A DNA stretch of 11,512 nt from Bacteroidota bacterium (lineage in GTDB: Bacteria > Bacteroidota > Bacteroidia > Chitinophagales > Saprospiraceae). The notes under the pieces are model-generated. The model searched no databases and was not told where the DNA came from. It saw nothing but the letters and a program-made list of their open reading frames with translations. The DNA lies in contig JAJRUR010000224.1 in the NCBI GenBank assembly GCA_024277695.1, positions 1 to 11,512 of the forward strand. The letters run 5' to 3'. Numbering within the stretch: position 1 is the stretch's first letter; each line of letters begins with the position of its first letter. The translations under genes and the position numbers were made by a program. Below are positions 6,007-11,512 of this stretch, one piece after another.

Positions 6007-7218
6007 ATGCTCAAATTGGCCATCATCAAAGAAGGAAAGACACCTCCCGACTCCAGAGTCCCGCTAACTCCAAACCAATGTAGGATCATACAGCAAAACT
6101 ATCCCATAGAGATAACCGTACAATCCGCTGCGCATCGATGCTATACCGATCAAGAGTATCAACAAGCAGGGATTGCAGTTTGTGATGAACTCAATGATGC
6201 AGATATCTTTATGGGTGTCAAAGAAGTCCCTATCGACCAATTAATCCCTCATAAAAAATATTTTTTCTTTTCGCATACGATAAAAGAGCAAGCGTATAAC
6301 CGCAAACTCCTTCAAGCCATACTTCAGAAGGACATAACACTCTACGATTATGAAGTATTAAAAAATCAAAAGGGTGAGCGCGTCATTGCATTTGGGGTTT
6401 TTGCCGGTATGGTTGGTGCGCATAACGGGCTGATGGCATATGGTCGGAGAACTCAAGAATTGGATATCCCTCGCATGTACAGTTTTCATGATTATATGGA
6501 AGCAAAAGCATACTACAAAAGCATAAAGATCCCAAACATTAAGATCGTGCTTACCGGCACAGGTCGTGTAGGTCAAGGAGCGCATTTGGTACTTTCCGAT
6601 ATGAATATCCGGCAGGTGAGCACTGAAGATTTCCTAGCCAAAGATTATGCCTATGCCGTATTCTGCCAGCTAGATCCGGCACATTATGTAGCTCCCAAAG
6701 GTGGTGGACCCTATATCAAATCCGATTTTTATGAACACCCCGAAGATTTCAAGAGTATTTTTGGACCTTATACCGAAGTTGCGGATATAATGATTAACGG
6801 TATATATTGGGACAATGAAGCTCCTGCTTTTTTTAGTTTAGAAGATATGAAACAGGATAGTTTTCGTCTGAAGGTCATCGCAGATGTCACATGTGATATT
6901 GCTCCGATTTCTTCAATCCCATCGACGATCAAAGCAAGTACAATTGCCCAGCCTATATTCGGATTTGATCCCTTTACAGGAAAGGAGGTTCCCGCCCATA
7001 GCGGTGAACACATCATCGATATGATGACCATCGATAACCTACCGAACGAATTGCCTCGTGATGCCTCAGAAGCTTTTGGTGCACAGTTCATCGATCATGT
7101 CCTGCCCGAACTCTTCAAAAACGATAGTCAGATGCTCCTCAAAGCTACCGTAGCGGAGCATGGTCATCTTGGCAAATGTTTTGAATATCTCACAGATTTT
7201 GTCTCCAAAGATTCCTAA
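6007..7218 (+). CDS. Lys1/alanine-dehydrogenase-like NAD(P)-dependent oxidoreductase
   Basis: Belongs to the alanine dehydrogenase/transhydrogenase superfamily, most like saccharopine dehydrogenase (NAD, lysine-forming; Lys1). The N-terminal domain has KEGKTPPDSRVPLTP (8-22), GVKEVP with K72, and FFFSHTIKEQAYN with H90. These match in order and spacing the catalytic lysine and histidine (K77, H96) known in the yeast enzyme. A Rossmann nucleotide-binding motif follows at 182-193, LTGTGRVGQGAH. The last third has VIADVTCDIA and SSIPSTIKASTIAQPIFGFDP (290-322), typical of Lys1-like proteins. With 403 residues it is slightly longer than yeast Lys1. Cytoplasmic, with no signal peptide. Such proteins may make or degrade saccharopine or reduce a related imine; the true substrate cannot be read from sequence and no lysine-pathway partner is adjacent. 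Starts at ATG 6007, ends TAA, and diverges from ssrA. Confidence 0.82.
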   Translation: MLKLAIIKEGKTPPDSRVPLTPNQCRIIQQNYPIEITVQSAAHRCYTDQEYQQAGIAVCDELNDADIFMGVKEVPIDQLIPHKKYFFFSHTIKEQAYNRKLLQAILQKDITLYDYEVLKNQKGERVIAFGVFAGMVGAHNGLMAYGRRTQELDIPRMYSFHDYMEAKAYYKSIKIPNIKIVLTGTGRVGQGAHLVLSDMNIRQVSTEDFLAKDYAYAVFCQLDPAHYVAPKGGGPYIKSDFYEHPEDFKSIFGPYTEVADIMINGIYWDNEAPAFFSLEDMKQDSFRLKVIADVTCDIAPISSIPSTIKASTIAQPIFGFDPFTGKEVPAHSGEHIIDMMTIDNLPNELPRDASEAFGAQFIDHVLPELFKNDSQMLLKATVAEHGHLGKCFEYLTDFVSKDS

Positions 7219-7240
7219 TTGAGTACTTTACATATGTACT

Positions 7241-7274
7241 AAAAAAAACCATCCGCCACTACAATGACGGATGG
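7241..7274 (-). terminator. Strong intrinsic terminator
   Basis: In the minus-strand sense CCATCCGTCA pairs with TGGCGGATGG (10 bp, one G-U) around a TTGTAG loop, followed by eight T (7241-7248). The plus direction has no T run. It lies about 215 bases beyond the ychF stop, so it ends either a long ychF 3' UTR or a separate small RNA. It may also slow transcription from the Lys1-like gene arriving on the plus strand. Confidence 0.85.
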
Positions 7275-7385
7275 GCAAGACTAAAGTCTCAAAAAAGAAA
7301 ACTACCTCTTTTTACTTCTTTATAATCCAAATATGTCTTCAGTAGTCGTTCATCTCCACAAAGACAAGAATATGTTATTGTTTGT
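7241..7385 (-). ncRNA. Candidate small RNA between ychF and the Lys1-like gene
   Basis: A minus-strand TATATTTG box at 7391-7398 predicts a transcript starting near 7385 and ending at the strong terminator at 7241-7274, about 145 nt. The interior has a hairpin at 7335-7365 (GTCTT-T-GTGG ... CTAC-TG-AAGAC) that pairs better as minus-strand RNA because one pair is G-U. A short hairpin GAGAC-TTTA-GTCTT lies near 7280-7294. The longest minus-strand frames inside are trivial (an ATG followed after four codons by a stop), so it is not a protein gene. It does not resemble SRP RNA or RNase P RNA. It could instead be the ychF 3' UTR, or an sRNA processed from it. Confidence 0.42.
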
Positions 7386-7390
7386 TGATG

Positions 7391-7398
7391 CAAATATA
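7391..7398 (-). promoter_or_regulatory. -7 box (TATATTTG) for the candidate small RNA
   Basis: Exact TAnnTTTG match on the minus strand, 92 bases after the ychF stop. The nearest upstream TTG is 29 bases away, beyond the usual 17-23, so the -33 element is not supported. Confidence 0.35.
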
Positions 7399-7489
7399 CA
7401 CTTAATTAAAGTAATGTATAATCTAGTCAAAAAGTTTCCAAATCACCAATCTGTCCCCACGGTGATAGAGAAGCGTATCCGATGCCGCA

Positions 7490-8584
7490 CTACACATTGA
7501 ACCTAAAATGCATAATATCTCCATCACGTACTATGTACTCTTTGCCTTCGACTGCCATTTTGCCCGCCTCTTTTACTTTGGCCTCTGAGCCGTACTTTAT
7601 ATAGTCATCATAAGCAATCACTTCTGCTCGGATAAATCCCTTTTCAAAATCAGAGTGAATGACACCTGCAGCTTGGGGTGCTTTTGTATCTCGTCGGATA
7701 GTCCAAGCTCGGACTTCTTTGACTCCGGCAGTAAAATATGTAATCAAATCCAGTAGTTTATAGCTCGTCCGTATGAGCTTATACAAGCCGGCCTCAGCAA
7801 GCCCGTATTCTTCCAAAAACATCTGACGTTCTGCATCATCATCCAAATCATTCAATTCCGACTCCAAACCTGCTGACAATATAATCATCTCAGCATCCTC
7901 ATCAGAAATAGCATCGGCCAATGCTTCCGTATATTGGTTACCTTTGAGGGATTCATCATCTACATTGCAGACATAGAGTACAGATTTGGCAGTAAGTAGC
8001 ATCAATTCCTTCAAAAAATCTTGCTGATCCTCATTTAGTTCGAGCGTTCTTGCCGGTTTTTCTTGTTCGAGTTGAGACAATATGTATTCTGCTGTTTCCA
8101 CGAGATGCACAGCAGTTTTTTCTCCTGTCTTGGCATTCTTCCTCAGCTTTTCCAGACGTTTCTCTAAGGTTTCAATATCTTTGAGTAGTAACTCCGTATC
8201 TATAATCTCCTTGTCCCGAATCGGGTCAATACTGCCATCTACATGAATGACATTATCATCATCAAAACACCTAATTACATGTATTATAGCATCTACTTCG
8301 CGGATATTGGCTAGAAATTGATTGCCAAGCCCTTCGCCTTGAGATGCCCCTTTGATCAATCCTGCAATATCCAAAATCTCTATAGTAGTAGCTAATATGC
8401 GCTCAGGTTGGACGAGTTTTGCCAGCTCATCCAATCTTGGATCCGGTACAGTGATGATGCCAACATTGGGATCCTTGGTTGCAAAAGGATAATTGGCAGC
8501 AAGGGCTTTGCCACGTGTGAGAGCATTAAATAGTGTTGACTTTCCCACATTGGGCAGTCCTACAATTCCACATTTGAGCGCCAT
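7490..8584 (-). CDS. ychF: Ribosome-associated ATPase YchF (OLA1 family)
   Basis: Obg-related P-loop NTPase that binds ribosomes and hydrolyses ATP rather than GTP. The chosen start is ATG at 8582-8584, giving MALKCGIVGLPNVGKST and 364 residues, the normal family length. A longer frame to 8737 adds 51 residues with no family likeness and crosses the promoter box. Motifs in order: Walker A GLPNVGKS (9-16), switch II DIAGLIKGASQGEGLG (72-87), and the altered G4 motif NVDDE (207-211) instead of NKxD, the known reason for ATP preference. A coiled-coil-like insert sits at about 130-190 and a TGS domain at about 278-361, with TFAG-like TYFTAGVKEVRAWTI and the C-terminal end DGDIMHFRFNV exactly as in the family. 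Ends with TAG. Downstream is an ATCACC/GGTGAT hairpin, too weak to call as a terminator. Confidence 0.96.
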   Translation of the reverse strand: MALKCGIVGLPNVGKSTLFNALTRGKALAANYPFATKDPNVGIITVPDPRLDELAKLVQPERILATTIEILDIAGLIKGASQGEGLGNQFLANIREVDAIIHVIRCFDDDNVIHVDGSIDPIRDKEIIDTELLLKDIETLEKRLEKLRKNAKTGEKTAVHLVETAEYILSQLEQEKPARTLELNEDQQDFLKELMLLTAKSVLYVCNVDDESLKGNQYTEALADAISDEDAEMIILSAGLESELNDLDDDAERQMFLEEYGLAEAGLYKLIRTSYKLLDLITYFTAGVKEVRAWTIRRDTKAPQAAGVIHSDFEKGFIRAEVIAYDDYIKYGSEAKVKEAGKMAVEGKEYIVRDGDIMHFRFNV

Positions 8585-8616
8585 ATTGTTAGGTTGTGTT
8601 ATACAATTTGAAGGCG

Positions 8617-8624
8617 CAAAGATA
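8617..8624 (-). promoter_or_regulatory. -7 box of ychF (TATCTTTG)
   Basis: Exact TAnnTTTG match, 32 bases before the ATG at 8584, predicting a leader of roughly 25-28 bases. It supports the shorter ychF start, because the 51-codon extension would lie across it. No clear -33 element. Confidence 0.5.
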
Positions 8625-8764
8625 GACCGTTTATTAGATTTTTTCTCGCTGGGATGAAAGAGCTGATAGAATGGAGCGTGCACTGTGGAACACAGTAAGA
8701 TATTTTTGGTTTTGGAGCAATATTTTTTGATGTACAATCTGGTATTTCTCCCCTATTTCAGTTC

Positions 8765-9256
8765 TTACTTGACGAATTTGTTCAGCTTTTGGGCAGCAAT
8801 AGCCAGATCATCGGGCATATCAAAAATGATATCCGCAGTCATATAAAGAGCCTCTCGTCTATCAAACAATGCTTGCATAGAAACTCTATCTAAAGATCTG
8901 ACCAATGGACGACTTTTGTCGTCCTTTATTCGGTCATAAAGGCTATCAAAATTGCATCTTAAGTAAACAGTTTTGGCCTGCCTACGCATATACTCCATAT
9001 TATGATAATAAAACGGACATCCGCCGCCTACAGCGATGATTCTCCCATTTGGACATACAGACCGAAGTAATTGCGCCTCAATCCACCGAAAATACGATGC
9101 GCTAAATCGATCAAATATCTGCATAATCGTATAGCCCGTCTTTTGTTCTATCTCTCGATCCAAATCGATCGCATCCCTATCCAATAAGGCTGCCACAGAG
9201 CTTTTGCCGCTTCCCATAAATCCGATGATATAATAGCCTTGATGCTTGTCCTCCAC
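8765..9256 (-). CDS. aroK: Shikimate kinase
   Basis: Phosphorylates shikimate to shikimate 3-phosphate with ATP, the fifth step toward chorismate and aromatic amino acids, in the cytoplasm. Walker A GFMGSGKSS (12-20) is followed by the shikimate-binding DLD (31-33), FRWIE with R57, and GGG at 77-79. The lid arginine is in SRPL (R116), and a late arginine lies in the RREALY block (133-138). The 163 residues are slightly short but complete. The start is GTG at 9254-9256. The frame upstream hits TAG within four codons with no other start, and the next ATG would remove the P-loop. A promoter-like box lies four bases before this GTG. Followed after 180 bases by ychF on the same strand, which has its own box. 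ATP- and shikimate-binding residues are all present, so it should be active. Confidence 0.93.
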   Translation of the reverse strand: MEDKHQGYYIIGFMGSGKSSVAALLDRDAIDLDREIEQKTGYTIMQIFDRFSASYFRWIEAQLLRSVCPNGRIIAVGGGCPFYYHNMEYMRRQAKTVYLRCNFDSLYDRIKDDKSRPLVRSLDRVSMQALFDRREALYMTADIIFDMPDDLAIAAQKLNKFVK

Positions 9257-9260
9257 ATTC

Positions 9261-9288
9261 CAAAGATACTAATTCTCCTCGTGTCCAA
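9261..9288 (-). promoter_or_regulatory. Promoter of aroK, abutting the start codon
   Basis: On the minus strand TTG, 17 bases, TATCTTTG (9268-9261): a full match to the TTG-N17-23-TAnnTTTG pattern described for Flavobacterium-type promoters. Only GAAT separates the box from the GTG start at 9256, so transcription would start at or within a few bases of the start codon. Confidence 0.5.
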
Positions 9289-9494
9289 TGGCTCGATTAC
9301 TCCTTTTCTTAATACTTTTTTGATTTTATATTATTATTTAATTAACAAGATTTCTGCTATCCCGGAGTGTATTATTAGTGAAGGTACACAAATACACTAC
9401 ACCAATAAAATATATATGCGGTAGAAACTACTCTTGGGGCATCAACGGATCAGGCTTATTCTATTTGTTCATTAATTTAAAAATTAACTGCCTT

Positions 9495-10172
9495 ATGAAA
9501 AAGATAAAAATAATCCTCGCACTTTTGAGTCTGATGAGTGTACAGCTTATCTCCCAAAACAATATTATCCTCCATAGCGGTATCGCTGCCGGTAAAATGA
9601 AACTTTCGGGAATTGAGGCAGACGGGATTCCGATTAGTAACAGTATGCAGTACCAGCTTGGGCTGAGTACAGATATCCCTATGCGCAAAGGGTGGAGCTT
9701 TGAGCCGGGCATTCAGTATGCTTGGAGAGGCTTTGATATATACCAAGGTACAGACATCGTGATAGCAGGATTACCCATAGGAGTAGGAGCGGGACTTAGG
9801 ACTAGGGCGCAATATATAGAAGTACCGCTCTTGCTAAAATACAGTTTCAATCCTACCGGTATCCGGCCCTACTTCAAAGCCGGTCTCAAGCCATCTTATC
9901 TCAGATCGACATATATCAAAACCGTAGCAGATGTGATCGTACAGCTTGAGATAGGCCGTACAGACATCAATCTACAAGCCTCCGAAATCAACCGCTTGGG
10001 CATAGGAGCACAATTCGCAACAGGTATTGACATTCCTTTTGGAAAAAACAAAATTTCCATCGAAGCCGGATATGACCTGGGGTTTTCTGATCAATTGCAG
10101 TTACCTATAGTTAATCTTGGACTGCGCAACCGAAGTATGGGACTCCAAGTCCGTTATGCCCTTCACTTCTAG
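9495..10172 (+). CDS. Outer-membrane beta-barrel protein, PorT family type
   Basis: Predicted outer-membrane protein of 225 residues. The chosen start, ATG at 9495, gives a clear signal peptide: basic KKIK, hydrophobic IILALLSLMSV, and likely cleavage near residue 20 (LIS-QN). A longer frame from 9378 adds 39 residues without family features and would bury the signal peptide, so it is rejected. The mature part alternates amphipathic strands ending in aromatic residues, with family-typical phrases GLSTDIPMRKGWSFEPGIQY, YIEVPLLLKYSF and RPYFKAGLKPSY, and ends RYALHF with the C-terminal phenylalanine favoured by barrel-assembly machinery. This matches the OMP_b-brl_2/PorT-like family, which is very common in Bacteroidota and mostly of unknown function; a role in secretion cannot be concluded. 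No convincing promoter box; TCTATTTG near 9459-9466 is one base off. It ends TAG, and a shared terminator follows. Confidence 0.85.
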   Translation: MKKIKIILALLSLMSVQLISQNNIILHSGIAAGKMKLSGIEADGIPISNSMQYQLGLSTDIPMRKGWSFEPGIQYAWRGFDIYQGTDIVIAGLPIGVGAGLRTRAQYIEVPLLLKYSFNPTGIRPYFKAGLKPSYLRSTYIKTVADVIVQLEIGRTDINLQASEINRLGIGAQFATGIDIPFGKNKISIEAGYDLGFSDQLQLPIVNLGLRNRSMGLQVRYALHF

Positions 10173-10192
10173 ATATCACTTTTAGCACTAAT

Positions 10193-10229
10193 AAAAAACC
10201 GAGTACACAAAATGTACTCGGTTTTTTTT
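10193..10229. terminator. Bidirectional intrinsic terminator
   Basis: A-rich arm plus ACCGAGTACA pairs with TGTACTCGGT plus T run (10198-10207 with 10213-10222, loop CAAAA). Six A before and eight T after (10222-10229) give up to a 15-bp stem, and T runs in both directions. It lies between the convergent barrel-protein gene (ends 10172) and the MOSC gene (ends 10292), so it can stop both. Confidence 0.92.
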
Positions 10230-10291
10230 AAGAACAATCCTACTTGTATAATGCACCTTTGGATTATGCCAAATAGTACAGCTTCGCTATC

Positions 10292-10756
10292 TTAGAAAAC
10301 ACTAGCATCACTCAGCACTATTTCATCCCCGACTTGGATAGATCCACCGCTTACTACTCGAGCTGTTAGTCCGCCTAAGTCTGCCATAGCCTCTCGAGCA
10401 CCTTTTCCTATAGTGCGTTCCATTTGACCACATGGTTTACAAGGTCCTGTAATACGCAAAGCTACCTTTTTGCCAATTTTTAGTGTGACGTGCTGCAGGA
10501 GAAGCTGATCAAAATCCAACCCCGAAATGAGCAAATTACGTCTAGTCAAGCTACTATCTATATGCACTAAACCTAACTTAGATGCCAACTGATCCAGATG
10601 ATGCAGTGATATCAATGTGACCTGTCGATCTCCATTGATTTTGTGATAATGATCACCGACTAGGCCTATCTCCGGATCTACTTCTACTTTTTCTACGGAC
10701 TTTGTCTTTTGGCGTTTCACCGGACGGATGACGATTTGTTCGAGTATGCCTTTCAT
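10292..10756 (-). CDS. MOSC-domain protein
   Basis: A stand-alone MOSC (molybdenum cofactor sulfurase C-terminal) domain of 154 residues. Visible features are an N-terminal strand KGILEQIVIRPVKR, EIGLVGDHY (29-37), RQVTLISLHHLDQL (44-57), and TRRNLLISGLDFDQL (71-85). The conserved cysteine block TGPCKPCGQME (103-113; C106 and C109) follows, and the end GLTARVVSGGSIQVGDEI (129-146) is typical of the family. MOSC proteins bind molybdenum cofactor or act in related sulfur or N-hydroxylated-base chemistry; the substrate of this short form is unknown. It starts with ATG at 10754-10756, two bases after the TAA of the threonine aldolase gene, so translation is likely coupled in one operon. No molybdenum-cofactor gene is visible nearby. 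Stops with TAA and is followed by the bidirectional terminator. Confidence 0.88.
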   Translation of the reverse strand: MKGILEQIVIRPVKRQKTKSVEKVEVDPEIGLVGDHYHKINGDRQVTLISLHHLDQLASKLGLVHIDSSLTRRNLLISGLDFDQLLLQHVTLKIGKKVALRITGPCKPCGQMERTIGKGAREAMADLGGLTARVVSGGSIQVGDEIVLSDASVF

Positions 10757-10758
10757 TT

Positions 10759-11512
10759 TTATAAGTTAATTTTTAATAATTTATTTTTTAATGTGTCCAC
10801 CATTTGAGCAGTCACATCCAGATGAAATACAAAACGAATGGTTCGGTGATCAAGGGCTATAGCCAATATACCCATGGACTCCAAATGCTCAATAACATAC
10901 TGGGCGTGTATGCCATCTGATGTTTCAAAAACGATAATATTGGTTTGGACAGGTCGTATGGAACCAACCCAAGATGTCAGACGGAGTACTTCAGCTACTT
11001 GCATAGCATGTTGGTTATCCACTTTTAATCGCTCTACATGATGATCCAATGCATATATGCCGGCTGCAGCCAATAGCCCCGCTTGTCGCATACCACCACC
11101 CATCACCTTGCGAAACCTTCTGGCTAAGGCTATAAAGTCCTTATTTCCAACCAATACTGAACCCACCGGAGCTCCGAGACCTTTGGATAGACATATGGAG
11201 ATCGAATCAAATAATCTACCTACTGACAGAGTACTATCACCGGTCTCTACCAAAACATTGAACAAGCGAGCACCATCTAGATGTAGTTTTAACCGAACAT
11301 CCTTACAGGCATTGCTGACTGCCTTCATCTCTTCATAAGTATAATAAATGCCTCCGGCTTTATTGCACGAATTTTCCAACACCACCAAGCTCGACTTGGG
11401 TAACCAGTCCTCTTGTGGTCTTTTGGCTTCCAAAATGGATGATGCCTTCAGCTTATGATCGGGTTCATCAATCAATTGGATGCCGATCCCCGAATTAAAT
11501 CCATAACCCCCT
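10759..11512 (-). CDS. Low-specificity L-threonine aldolase, C-terminal part
   Basis: Pyridoxal-phosphate enzyme cleaving threonine or allo-threonine to glycine and acetaldehyde. The frame is open to the right edge, so the N-terminal part (about 90-100 residues by family length) is missing. A TTG near 11475 is inside the gene, not its start, because coding continues upstream of it as GGYGFNSGIQ. Visible motifs are SSLVVLENSCNKAGG, the PLP-binding aspartate in HLDGARLFN, and the Schiff-base lysine in SKGLGAPVGSVLVG (codon 11182-11184). RKVMGGGMRQAGLLAAAGIYAL follows; all are characteristic of LtaE-type fold-type I aldolases. The C-terminal domain ends with HRTIRFVFHLDV. TAA at 10759-10761 is two bases before the MOSC ATG. 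Activity toward threonine rather than another beta-hydroxy amino acid is inferred from the family. Confidence 0.93.
   Translation of the reverse strand, partial: GGYGFNSGIGIQLIDEPDHKLKASSILEAKRPQEDWLPKSSLVVLENSCNKAGGIYYTYEEMKAVSNACKDVRLKLHLDGARLFNVLVETGDSTLSVGRLFDSISICLSKGLGAPVGSVLVGNKDFIALARRFRKVMGGGMRQAGLLAAAGIYALDHHVERLKVDNQHAMQVAEVLRLTSWVGSIRPVQTNIIVFETSDGIHAQYVIEHLESMGILAIALDHRTIRFVFHLDVTAQMVDTLKNKLLKINL

Noticed and set aside
7222..7240. Inverted repeat AGTAC/GTACT after the Lys1-like gene
   Set aside because: A 5-bp stem followed by A, not T, on the plus strand; it cannot act as a plus-strand terminator and is downstream of the T run on the minus strand.
7431..7492. In-frame protein-like sequence after the ychF TAG (contains GYASLSPWGQ)
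   Set aside because: YchF ends at HFRFNV throughout the family, so this is untranslated. It also warns that the in-frame tail after the glycosyltransferase could be chance.
8585..8737. A 51-codon upstream extension of ychF, starting MYIKKYC
   Set aside because: YchF proteins begin at MxxKCGIVGLPN; the extension has no family likeness, and the -7 box at 8617-8624 lies inside it.
9378..9494. A 39-codon upstream extension of the barrel-protein gene
   Set aside because: It would place a typical signal peptide in the interior of the protein; the ATG at 9495 gives a normal secreted precursor.

Overview
The window looks like ordinary chromosomal DNA from a member of the Bacteroidota. The evidence is the upstream motif TAnnTTFG-type -7 box (consensus TAnnTTTG) found in front of several genes, the near absence of Shine-Dalgarno sequences, a PorT-type outer-membrane barrel protein, a short single-domain RluA pseudouridine synthase, and a tmRNA whose tag ends in ALAA. 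The exact order cannot be fixed from sequence alone. I see no mobile element, CRISPR array, rRNA or tRNA gene. The window opens inside one gene and closes inside another.

Left part (1-4065, all genes on the minus strand): the N-terminal part of an unrecognised gene (runs off the left edge), an RluA-family pseudouridine synthase directly upstream of it, and a 588-bp gap. That gap holds a plus-strand promoter-like box plus an intrinsic terminator, a possible very short RNA. Next comes a 648-residue membrane glycosyltransferase with a GTG start. It is fused to a degenerate sugar-transferase-like C-terminal half and lies 9 bases downstream of recR.

Middle part (4066-7489): the E2 subunit of a 2-oxo acid dehydrogenase (probably pyruvate dehydrogenase) diverges from recR. 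It converges on an ssrA (tmRNA) gene for which the acceptor stem, T arm, tag reading frame and terminator can all be read. A Lys1/alanine-dehydrogenase-like oxidoreductase diverges from ssrA. Between this gene and ychF lies a minus-strand hairpin-rich segment with its own promoter-like box and a strong terminator, a candidate small RNA.

Right part (7490-11512): ychF and aroK (shikimate kinase) on the minus strand, each with its own promoter-like box. The aroK box sits so close to its GTG start that the message may be leaderless. A secreted outer-membrane barrel protein on the plus strand follows. It shares a bidirectional terminator with a convergent two-gene unit, a low-specificity threonine aldolase (cut by the right edge) followed after 2 bases by a MOSC-domain protein.

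Most genes are housekeeping: RNA modification, recombinational repair, central carbon metabolism, ribosome rescue, GTPase/ATPase, aromatic amino acid synthesis, glycine/threonine metabolism. I found no convincing new multi-gene system. The points most worth a second look are the two candidate small RNAs, the fused glycosyltransferase and the sequence following its TGA stop, and the possible leaderless aroK message.
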